Shown: one piece after another, positions 1-6,060 of the stretch
Numbering within the stretch: position 1 is the first letter of the stretch
Layout: each line of letters begins with the position of its first letter
Assembly (NCBI GenBank): GCA_902464345.1
Contig: CABQJA010000116.1
Span: 1 to 6,999, forward strand
DNA length: 6,999 bases
Source of the DNA: an uncultured Clostridium sp.
Lineage (GTDB): Bacteria > Bacillota > Clostridia > Lachnospirales > Lachnospiraceae
Reading direction: 5' to 3'
Notes under the pieces: generated by a model
The model's database searches: none
The model's input: the letters and a program-made list of their open reading frames with translations, nothing else
What the model was told of the DNA's origin: nothing
Program-made: the position numbers and the translations under genes

Positions 1-9
1 AAATATGAA

Positions 10-15
10 TATGTT
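10..15 (+). promoter_or_regulatory. Possible -10 element of the mraZ promoter
   Basis: TATGTT matches the TATAAT consensus at four of six positions and lies immediately before the MraZ repeat array. If it is used, transcription would start near base 21-23, inside the repeats, so bound MraZ could block the polymerase. The matching -35 would lie outside the window, so this is only a weak suggestion. TATGAA at 4-9 is an alternative. Confidence 0.25.
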
Positions 16-53
16 GTGGGAAAAAGTGGCGGAAAGTAGTGATAAGTGGTAGG
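14..53 (+). promoter_or_regulatory. MraZ operator: four 10-bp direct repeats in the mraZ leader
   Basis: Four consecutive 10-base units occur here: TTGTGGGAAA (14-23), AAGTGGCGGA (24-33), AAGTAGTGAT (34-43) and AAGTGGTAGG (44-53). The GTGG core starts at 16, 26 and 46, and the third copy at 36 is GTAG. The exact 10-base spacing puts every core on the same face of the helix. MraZ proteins are known to bind direct repeats upstream of their own gene: TGGGN units separated by 5 bases in Escherichia coli, and AAAGTG-type units in mollicutes. This array has the same period and a matching core, directly before mraZ. I infer that it is the autoregulatory operator of the cluster. Binding itself is not shown by sequence. 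Confidence 0.85.
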
Positions 54-67
54 ATAAAACCCAAAAT

Positions 68-77
68 GGAGGAGAGG
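68..77 (+). promoter_or_regulatory. Ribosome binding site of mraZ
   Basis: The purine run GGAGGAGAGG ends five bases before the ATG at 83. It is a strong Shine-Dalgarno match and fixes the mraZ start. Confidence 0.8.
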
Positions 78-82
78 AACCA

Positions 83-529
83 ATGTCTGGCGGATTAAAA
101 GGACAATTTAATCATAGTATTGACGCCAAGGGCAGAATGATCGTTCCGAATAAACTCCGGGATAAGCTTGGGGAATCTTTTGTTATCACAAAAGGACTGG
201 ATGGATGTCTGTACGGATATCCGGAGGCCGAATGGGAAGCCTTTGAGGACAAGATCCGGACACTTCCGATGCAGAACAAGAAGGCGCGTGAAGTAAAGAG
301 TTTCTTCATTTCCAGTGCGATTGAATGTGAACTGGATGGACAGGGAAGAATCCTGATACCACAGAATCTGAGAAATTTCGCCCACCTGACGAAGGAAGTA
401 GCAGTTGTCGGTAATCTGGAACGGATTGAGATCTGGGATCTTGAGACTTGGAATCAGAGAAGTGAACAGATTGCAGAGAATATGGATGATATTGTAGAAG
501 ATTTGGAAGAGCTTGGAATTGTATTCTAG
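83..529 (+). CDS. mraZ: Transcriptional regulator MraZ
   Basis: MraZ is a DNA-binding protein that controls the dcw cluster, normally by binding repeats in its own promoter. The 148-residue product has the usual family length and the two tandem SpoVT/AbrB-like halves. Each half carries the DxxxR signature: D14-A-K-G-R18 followed by MIVPNKLR, and D85-G-Q-G-R89 followed by ILIPQNLR. The C-terminus is acidic and probably helical (about 127-145). The ATG is chosen because a strong ribosome site precedes it and the protein begins with the family's typical short lead-in to a GxxxxSIDAKGR stretch. It is the first gene of the cluster and is followed by rsmH after 9 bases. Four phased GTGG-type repeats upstream are the likely target, implying autoregulation. 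In E. coli, mraZ and rsmH act antagonistically when overexpressed; whether that applies here is unknown. Confidence 0.97.
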   Translation: MSGGLKGQFNHSIDAKGRMIVPNKLRDKLGESFVITKGLDGCLYGYPEAEWEAFEDKIRTLPMQNKKAREVKSFFISSAIECELDGQGRILIPQNLRNFAHLTKEVAVVGNLERIEIWDLETWNQRSEQIAENMDDIVEDLEELGIVF

Positions 530-534
530 GAGGA
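528..534 (+). promoter_or_regulatory. Ribosome binding site of rsmH, overlapping the mraZ stop
   Basis: AGGAGGA shares its first two bases with the TAG stop of mraZ (527-529), and AGGAGG ends five bases before the rsmH ATG at 539. Ribosomes finishing mraZ would sit on this site, so translational coupling of the two genes is likely (inference). Confidence 0.75.
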
Positions 535-538
535 CAGC

Positions 539-1480
539 ATGGAATTTGCACACCGCTCCGTACTACTGGAGGAGACCATTGAATATTTGAATATACGACC
601 AGATGGAATCTATGTAGACGGTACACTTGGTGGAGCAGGACATTCCAGCGAGATCTGCAAACGGTTATCGGAATCCGGCAGGTTGATCGGAATCGATCAG
701 GATGAGGATGCAATCCGGGCAGCAACGAAGCGATTGGAGCCTTATAAGGATCGGGTTACGATCATCCGGGATAATTACTGCAATATGAAATCAAGGCTGG
801 AGGAGATCGGCATCCACGGAGTTCATGGGATTCTGCTGGATCTGGGTGTTTCATCCTATCAGCTGGATGATCCGGAGCGGGGGTTTACATATCGGGAATG
901 TGCACCGCTGGATATGCGCATGGACCGGCGACAGAGCAAGACCGCAAGGGATATCGTAAATGACTACAGCGAGATGGAACTGTACCGTATTATAAGAGAT
1001 TACGGAGAAGAGAAATTTGCCAAAAACATTGCCAGACATATCGTGGCAAGAAGGCAGGAGAAGCCGATTGAGACCACAGAGGAACTGAACGACATTATAA
1101 AAGCGGCTATTCCGGCAAAGGTAAGAGCCACCGGTGGTCATCCATCGAAGCGTACCTATCAGGCGATTCGGATCGAGTTAAATCATGAGCTGGAGGTATT
1201 GAATAACTCCCTGGATGATATGATCGATCTACTGCTTCCGGGCGGAAGACTTTGTGTGATCACATTCCATTCATTAGAAGATCGAATGGTAAAGAACATA
1301 TTTAAACGGAATGAAAACCCTTGTACCTGCCCACCGAATTTTCCGGTGTGTACATGCGGTAAGAAATCAAAGGGAAGCATGATCACAAGAAAACCGATCG
1401 TTCCCGGCGAACAGGAATTAGAAGAGAATCCACGCTCGAAGAGTTCGAAGCTTCGGGTATTTGAAAAAATAGAAGAGTGA
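539..1480 (+). CDS. rsmH: 16S rRNA (cytosine-1402 N4)-methyltransferase RsmH (MraW)
   Basis: RsmH uses S-adenosylmethionine to methylate N4 of C1402 in 16S rRNA, in the decoding site of the small ribosomal subunit. It is a cytoplasmic enzyme. The 313-residue product has normal length and every family block: HRSVLLEE at 5-12, the SAM-binding loop VDGTLGGAGHS at 26-36, GIDQDEDA at 51-58, GILLDLGVSSYQLD at 97-110, the RGFTY/PLDMRMD segment at 114-129, HPSKRTYQAIRIELNHEL at 201-218, GGRLCVITFHSLEDR at 235-249 and RSKSSKLRVFEK at 299-310. Between the last two blocks lie four cysteines in two CxC pairs (262/264 and 271/273), a possible metal site found in some but not all family members. The start is set by the AGGAGG site. 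The end overlaps the GTG candidate start of ftsL by 4 bases. RsmH is not a division protein, but its place beside mraZ is highly conserved. Confidence 0.97.
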   Translation: MEFAHRSVLLEETIEYLNIRPDGIYVDGTLGGAGHSSEICKRLSESGRLIGIDQDEDAIRAATKRLEPYKDRVTIIRDNYCNMKSRLEEIGIHGVHGILLDLGVSSYQLDDPERGFTYRECAPLDMRMDRRQSKTARDIVNDYSEMELYRIIRDYGEEKFAKNIARHIVARRQEKPIETTEELNDIIKAAIPAKVRATGGHPSKRTYQAIRIELNHELEVLNNSLDDMIDLLLPGGRLCVITFHSLEDRMVKNIFKRNENPCTCPPNFPVCTCGKKSKGSMITRKPIVPGEQELEENPRSKSSKLRVFEKIEE

Positions 1481-1977
1481 GAAGGTTGGGAAAGTATATG
1501 AGAGAGTATCAGAAAAGCTATTATGAATATTATACAGAAGGAAATGCAGTACGGAAGAGAGTGGTAGAGGTTCCTCAGCAGGAGCCACGGAAGCAGGAGC
1601 TGCCATCTTATGCCAAGGTTCGTAAGGTAAAGGCGAATCAGGGAATGGCACTGGCAATGAATCCGGGATTTGCAATCTTTTTAGGATTTTCGGTACTGGT
1701 GACACTGGCTGCCTGTGTCCTGATGTTATCTATGCAGGCAAAGGTGACCAATCAGGGAAATACTATCACAAAGCTGCAGTCTCAGATTGAAACATTGACT
1801 GATGATAACAATGCATATGAAGCAAGAATTAACAGCAGCGTGGATCTGGATCAGATCCGGGATGTCGCAATGAATCAGCTGGGAATGGTATATCCGACAG
1901 AAGGACAGGTTGTTTATTATGACCAGACCGAAGCAGATTATGTAAGACAGTATCAGGATGTCCCAGAGGTAAAATAA
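1477..1977 (+). CDS. ftsL: Cell division protein FtsL
   Basis: FtsL is a small bitopic membrane protein of the divisome. It pairs with DivIC/FtsB and helps recruit and activate the septal transpeptidase and FtsW. The 166-residue product has the expected layout: a basic cytoplasmic N-terminus (1-62), one membrane segment at about 64-86 (FAIFLGFSVLVTLAACVLML), then an extracellular coiled-coil-like helix at about 88-120 (ITKLQSQIETLTDDNNAYEA). A DLDQIRDVAMNQLGMVYP segment at 123-140 is typical of FtsL/DivIC proteins. Assignment relies on this topology and on position between rsmH and the PBP, because FtsL sequences diverge strongly. The cytoplasmic part is longer than in E. coli FtsL. The start is uncertain. 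The GTG at 1477 overlaps the rsmH stop as GTGA but has no clear ribosome site. The ATG at 1498 would remove seven residues and has only a weak purine-rich stretch before it. Confidence 0.88.
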   Translation: MRRLGKYMREYQKSYYEYYTEGNAVRKRVVEVPQQEPRKQELPSYAKVRKVKANQGMALAMNPGFAIFLGFSVLVTLAACVLMLSMQAKVTNQGNTITKLQSQIETLTDDNNAYEARINSSVDLDQIRDVAMNQLGMVYPTEGQVVYYDQTEADYVRQYQDVPEVK

Positions 1978-1980
1978 AAC

Positions 1981-1985
1981 AGGAG
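1981..1985 (+). promoter_or_regulatory. Ribosome binding site of the first PBP
   Basis: AGGAG lies eight bases before the ATG at 1994 and just after the ftsL stop. It decides the start of the downstream PBP. Confidence 0.7.
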
Positions 1986-1993
1986 ATGAGATC

Positions 1994-4186
1994 ATGGCAA
2001 CACAGGGAAAAAAGCCAAAAGTGAAAAAGAAGCTCCTTCATAGAATGAAATTAAAGCTGACAGTCGTATTTGGTATCGTACTCGCCGGCTTTATTGTTAT
2101 TTTATGCAGGCTTGTTTTGATTCAGGAGAAGAAAGGGGATGAGTACGAGAAGCGTATCTTATCCCAGCAGCGGTATGACAGCCTGAGCATTCCGTACCGG
2201 CGGGGCGATATTCTGGATCGGAACGGAACAGAGCTGGCAACCAGCAAGAAGGTATACAACCTGATCGTGGAGCCGAAGATCATTCTGGATGAGGGCGATA
2301 AGACGATCAGCCTGTCGGTAGAAGGTTCAGATGAGAAGAAACAGGTGAGCAAAAAGGAAATCACGTTAAATGCACTGCGCACATATTTTGGTTTGACGGA
2401 TGAGCAGATCAGCGAGGCGTTGCAGGATTCGGAATCCTTTTATAAGGTTATGGCGAAGAAGCTGTCCTATGAGACGGTGGAGCCGTTTAACGAGTATCTG
2501 ACAACCGCAGAGGGCTCCGGTGTGGTAGGCGTATGGCTCGAGGATGAGTACCAGCGCTATTATCCATATGGAACGGTAGCCTGTCAGGCACTTGGATTTA
2601 CCGCAAGCGGTAATGTAGGAAACTCCGGTATCGAACAGTATTATAATGATGAATTAAACGGTACTGAAGGCAGACAGTATGGCTATCTGACCAGCAATCA
2701 GGTGCTGCAGAGAACCATCAAGGAGCCGATTAACGGATATTCGGTTGTGACGACACTGGATACCAATATCCAGATGATCGTAGAAAAGAAGATTGCACAG
2801 TTTATGTCAGAAACCGGTGCGAAGAATGTATCGGTACTGGCTATGGATCCGAATAACGGAGAGATTCTGGCTATGGCAAATTCTTATACCTTTGACTGTA
2901 ATCAGCCGTATGAAGACAGTGCATTTTATTATCAGTTTGCAAACGGAGACGGTTCTTATTCCTTTGAACGGGAAGAGATACCGGCAACGGAAGAGAATAC
3001 GGAGGCGACAGAGGAAGGAGCAGAAGCTGCAACCACAGAAGCACCTGCCCCGATCGTAACAACGATTTCCGCAGGCGGCGGGGAAGAGCTGGCAGCACAG
3101 ATGACCGATGATGAAAAGATCGCAGCCTTAAATAAGGTATGGAGAAATTATATTGTCAGTGATACCTATGAGCCGGGATCTACCTTCAAGCCATTTACCG
3201 TGGCAGCAGGTCTGGAAGAGGACGTCATCCATGATGGAGATACTTATTATTGTGCCGGACATTATACCGTTATCGAAGGACAGAAGCCGGTAGGCTGTCA
3301 TCTGAGAAGCGGCCATGGGGAGATCACGGTAGAGCAGGCGATCATGCAGTCCTGCAACAGTGCTATGATGCAGATCGTACAGAAGGAGGGTGCAGCTACC
3401 TTCTACCGGTATGAGAAGGTATTCGGATTCGGCAGTAAGACCTATGTGGATCTGCCGGGTGAGGCAGATACCTCTGCACTGGTATATTCCGAAGAGGGCT
3501 TAAATCCAATGGAGCTGGCAACCTCATCATTCGGACAGGGACAGAATGTGTCCATGATACAGCTGGCATCCGCATTCTGCTCGCTGATCAATGGCGGCGA
3601 TTATTATGCACCGCATATTATGAAGCAGATCGTAAATGAAGACGGAGCTGTGATCGAGAATAACGAGCCTACGGTTTTAAGAAAGACCGTATCGGAAGAG
3701 ACCTCCAATCTGTTGAAGGAGTATATGTACCAGACAGTAGAGGCGGGAACCGGTAAACGGGCAAAGGTAGAAGGATACAGCATCGGCGGTAAGACCGGTA
3801 CGGCAGAGAAGCAGCCAAGAGGAAATAACAAATACCTGATTTCCTTTATTGGCTTTGCACCGGTAGAAAAACCGCAGATTGTATTATATGTAACTGTAGA
3901 TGAACCAAATGAGGCAGAACAGTCTCACAGTGGTGCGTCATCCATTCTGGCAAGGGATATTTTTGCGGAGGTTCTTCCGTATATGAATGTATTCCAGAGC
4001 AGCACCAGTGTAGATGATGGTTCGGCTCCGGTAGATGAGCAGAGCACACCGGTTCAGGTGGATGATGTACAGACAACCGAGAATGGTTCGACAGAGGAAG
4101 GAGCCGCAGCTACAGAAGGAACATCAGCAGAAGGCGGTTCTACAGAAGCGGGAACGACATCAACAGAGAGTGGTTCTAGCCAGTAA
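1994..4186 (+). CDS. Class B penicillin-binding protein (septal transpeptidase, PbpB/FtsI-like)
   Basis: This is a membrane-anchored DD-transpeptidase that cross-links peptidoglycan stem peptides, most likely at the division septum as the FtsI/PBP2B partner of FtsL. The 730 residues run in order: basic cytoplasmic start (1-20), one membrane anchor (about 22-44), a non-catalytic pedestal with RRGDILDRNG (69-78) and YYPYGTVACQALGFT (189-203), then the transpeptidase domain from about 250. The three active-site motifs are intact: S396-T-F-K399 with catalytic Ser396, S453-C-N455, and K600-T-G602. Two features are unusual. An E/A/T-rich stretch (about 327-366) interrupts the domain before the SxxK motif, and the protein ends in a 62-residue tail (669-730) with no Lys, Arg or aromatic residue. 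No PASTA domain follows. C420 and C435 flank the region after SxxK. It lies 16 bases after ftsL, where Bacillus subtilis has pbpB. The paralog downstream means the PbpB versus SpoVD assignment rests on gene order; the class B PBP call itself is firm. Confidence 0.95.
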   Translation: MATQGKKPKVKKKLLHRMKLKLTVVFGIVLAGFIVILCRLVLIQEKKGDEYEKRILSQQRYDSLSIPYRRGDILDRNGTELATSKKVYNLIVEPKIILDEGDKTISLSVEGSDEKKQVSKKEITLNALRTYFGLTDEQISEALQDSESFYKVMAKKLSYETVEPFNEYLTTAEGSGVVGVWLEDEYQRYYPYGTVACQALGFTASGNVGNSGIEQYYNDELNGTEGRQYGYLTSNQVLQRTIKEPINGYSVVTTLDTNIQMIVEKKIAQFMSETGAKNVSVLAMDPNNGEILAMANSYTFDCNQPYEDSAFYYQFANGDGSYSFEREEIPATEENTEATEEGAEAATTEAPAPIVTTISAGGGEELAAQMTDDEKIAALNKVWRNYIVSDTYEPGSTFKPFTVAAGLEEDVIHDGDTYYCAGHYTVIEGQKPVGCHLRSGHGEITVEQAIMQSCNSAMMQIVQKEGAATFYRYEKVFGFGSKTYVDLPGEADTSALVYSEEGLNPMELATSSFGQGQNVSMIQLASAFCSLINGGDYYAPHIMKQIVNEDGAVIENNEPTVLRKTVSEETSNLLKEYMYQTVEAGTGKRAKVEGYSIGGKTGTAEKQPRGNNKYLISFIGFAPVEKPQIVLYVTVDEPNEAEQSHSGASSILARDIFAEVLPYMNVFQSSTSVDDGSAPVDEQSTPVQVDDVQTTENGSTEEGAAATEGTSAEGGSTEAGTTSTESGSSQ

Positions 4187-4196
4187 AAATCCACGT

Positions 4197-4217
4197 ATAC
4201 TGTAAAGATACCAGTAT
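4197..4217 (+). other. Short inverted repeat between the two PBP genes
   Basis: ATACTG (4197-4202) and CAGTAT (4212-4217) are perfect inverted 6-base arms around a 9-base loop, extendable by one T:G pair in RNA. It sits in the 40-base gap, ending nine bases before the downstream ATG. It has no T-run and is too weak for a terminator. It might hinder ribosome access to the poorly preceded start, or it may be chance. Confidence 0.3.
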
Positions 4218-4226
4218 GAAGATGGA

Positions 4227-5990
4227 ATGCAGATGACACAGGTTAAGACCTATAATCGCAGAAAAGTATTTGCGATGTTTCTGATCATTTATGCGTCTGC
4301 CATGTTTTTGATCGGCAGGCTTGGATATATTATGATAGGAAAGGGCGATTATTACTCCTCCAGAGCACAGGCACTCCATGAGCGGGAGCGGGCGATCAAG
4401 GCTCCGCGCGGGAAGATCTGTGATCGCAACGGAGTGGTTCTGGCCGGCAATCGGCCGGTATGTACAGTCTCTGTGATCTACAGTCAGGTGACAGATCCGG
4501 AAGCTGTGATCGATGTTTTATGCAGGGAACTGGGAATGGAAGAGAGTGAGATCCGGGAAAAGGTGGAAAAGGTATCCTCCAGAGAACGGATCAGGAGCAA
4601 TGTAGACAAAGCGGTTGCGGACCGTATCCGGGAATATCATCTGGATGGGGTCATGGTAGACGAGGATTATAAGCGATATTATCCTTATAATGAGATGGCA
4701 TCCAAAGTGCTTGGCTTCACCGGTGCAGACAATCAGGGAATTGTCGGGCTGGAGGTAGAATATGATTCGGTTCTGCAGGGGACGGATGGCTATATCCTGA
4801 CCGTAACGGATGCCAATGGAATTGAATTAAAGAATACGGCAGAGGGCAGACAGGAGTCGATTCCGGGGAACGACCTTTATCTGACGTTAGATGCCAATAT
4901 ACAGAAATATGTACAGCAGGAAGCGGAGAAGGCTCTGATTGCCAAAGAGGCGATCGGCGTATCCGTGATTGTCATGAATCCGAAAAATGGTGAGATTTAT
5001 GCAATGGTAAATGCCCCGGAATACAACTTAAATGAGCCTTATACCCTGAATGTGGAGTTGGATGAAGCCTCCACACAGACGAAGCAGGATGCCCTGAACC
5101 GGATGTGGCGGAACTTCTGCATCAATGATACCTATGAGCCGGGGTCTATTTTTAAGACCGTAACGGCGACTGCTGCATTTGAAAAAGGGGTATTGTCGGT
5201 AGAGGATACCTTTTCATGTCCCGGTTACCGGATCGTGGGAGACCGGAGGATCCGGTGTCATAAGACAACCGGACATGGCGTGGAAACCTTCCGGCAGGGT
5301 ATCATGAATTCCTGTAATCCGGTGTTTATGGATGTCGGAGCAAGGGTGGGTACCGCAGATATGTATCATACCTATGAACAGCTCGGCTTGATGAACCGGA
5401 CCGGGATCGATCTTCCGGGAGAAGCAAACTCCATTATGCATAAGCAGGAAGAGGTAAAAGAGGTAGACCTGGCGATCATGTCCTTCGGACAGTCGTTTCA
5501 GATAACCCCGATGCAGCTGATCACGGCAGTCAGTGCTATTGTAAATGGCGGCAATCTGGTGACCCCGCATTTTGGTATGTATGCGGTGAATGCAGAAGGG
5601 GAAACAATAAAAACATATGACTATCCGGTACAGACCGGTGTGATTTCGGCCGAGACCTCCGCGATCATGCGGGATCTGATGGAATCGGTCGTGGCAGAAG
5701 GTTCTGGAAAGAACGGGCAGGTAGAAGGCTATCGCATTGCGGGAAAGACGGCAACCAGCGAGAAGCTGCCACGTGGAAATGGTAAATATATTTCCTCCTT
5801 TATAGGCGTAGCACCTGCGGATGATCCGCAGGTGATTACGCTGGTGTTGATCAATGAACCGACCGGTGTATATTACGGAGGAACGATCGCTGCCCCGGTG
5901 GCTGCGAGGATTTACGAGAACATACTTCCGTATCTTGGTCTGGAAGCGGTTTATCATGCTGAAGAACCGCTAAATGAAGCGGCTGATTAG
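4227..5990 (+). CDS. Class B penicillin-binding protein, SpoVD-like, with KTA in place of KTG
   Basis: This is a second membrane-anchored transpeptidase for peptidoglycan cross-linking. By position it matches Bacillus subtilis spoVD, which builds spore cortex, but it could instead serve growth or division. The 587 residues comprise a short cytoplasmic start, one membrane anchor (about 14-37), a pedestal with PRGKICDRNG (60-69) and YYPYNEMASKVLGFTG (151-166), and a transpeptidase domain from about 215. S307-I-F-K310 (catalytic Ser307) and S362-C-N364 are present. The third motif reads K507-T508-A509, where the family has KTG. C331 and C344 lie after SxxK, recalling the redox-active cysteine pair of SpoVD. 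The protein stops soon after the domain, without the C-terminal PASTA domain of B. subtilis SpoVD. It shares many blocks with the upstream PBP (DTYEPGS-FK, LPGEA, SFGQ), so the two are paralogs. The start is ATG 4227 or ATG 4233; the ribosome site is weak and an in-frame stop at 4203 rules out longer versions. Confidence 0.93.
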   Translation: MQMTQVKTYNRRKVFAMFLIIYASAMFLIGRLGYIMIGKGDYYSSRAQALHERERAIKAPRGKICDRNGVVLAGNRPVCTVSVIYSQVTDPEAVIDVLCRELGMEESEIREKVEKVSSRERIRSNVDKAVADRIREYHLDGVMVDEDYKRYYPYNEMASKVLGFTGADNQGIVGLEVEYDSVLQGTDGYILTVTDANGIELKNTAEGRQESIPGNDLYLTLDANIQKYVQQEAEKALIAKEAIGVSVIVMNPKNGEIYAMVNAPEYNLNEPYTLNVELDEASTQTKQDALNRMWRNFCINDTYEPGSIFKTVTATAAFEKGVLSVEDTFSCPGYRIVGDRRIRCHKTTGHGVETFRQGIMNSCNPVFMDVGARVGTADMYHTYEQLGLMNRTGIDLPGEANSIMHKQEEVKEVDLAIMSFGQSFQITPMQLITAVSAIVNGGNLVTPHFGMYAVNAEGETIKTYDYPVQTGVISAETSAIMRDLMESVVAEGSGKNGQVEGYRIAGKTATSEKLPRGNGKYISSFIGVAPADDPQVITLVLINEPTGVYYGGTIAAPVAARIYENILPYLGLEAVYHAEEPLNEAAD

Positions 5991-5992
5991 GG

Positions 5993-6021
5993 TTGATTCT
6001 CACAGGGAAAAGCATTATACT
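5993..6021 (+). promoter_or_regulatory. Candidate sigma-A-type promoter upstream of mraY
   Basis: TTGATT (5993-5998, four of six to TTGACA) and TATACT (6016-6021, five of six to TATAAT) are separated by exactly 17 bases. The -35 begins three bases after the stop of the second PBP. A start near 6028 would give a leader of about 33 bases carrying the mraY ribosome site. This would let mraY and later genes be transcribed apart from the MraZ-controlled promoter. It is a consensus match only. Confidence 0.55.
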
Positions 6022-6045
6022 AGGATAGTTAAAGTACAAAAGTGC

Positions 6046-6051
6046 GAGGTG
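6046..6051 (+). promoter_or_regulatory. Ribosome binding site of mraY
   Basis: GAGGTG lies nine bases before the ATG at 6061 and supports that start. Confidence 0.65.
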
Positions 6052-6060
6052 TAGAGAGTT

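Noticed and set aside
50..55. TAGGAT as a -10 element for mraZ
   Set aside because: The position 17 bases upstream reads TGGCGG, which is not a -35, and the hexamer is part of the fourth MraZ repeat.
4196..4201. TATACT as a -10 element for the second PBP
   Set aside because: The hexamer is good, but bases 4171-4179 offer no acceptable -35 at 16-18 spacing and no TGN extension precedes it.
5214..5957. A 247-codon open frame on the minus strand
   Set aside because: It lies wholly within the second PBP, whose active-site motifs are on the plus strand. The minus-strand protein shows no recognisable domain and is rich in His, Arg and Cys, as expected of an antisense shadow.
6031..6051. AAAGTAC, AAAGTGC and GAGGTG as a second MraZ-type site before mraY
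   Set aside because: The units are only 8 bases apart or less regular, not in 10-base phase, lack GTGG cores, and the last one is explained by the ribosome site.
5991..6060. A transcription terminator between the second PBP and mraY
   Set aside because: No GC-rich hairpin followed by a T-run is present in this gap.
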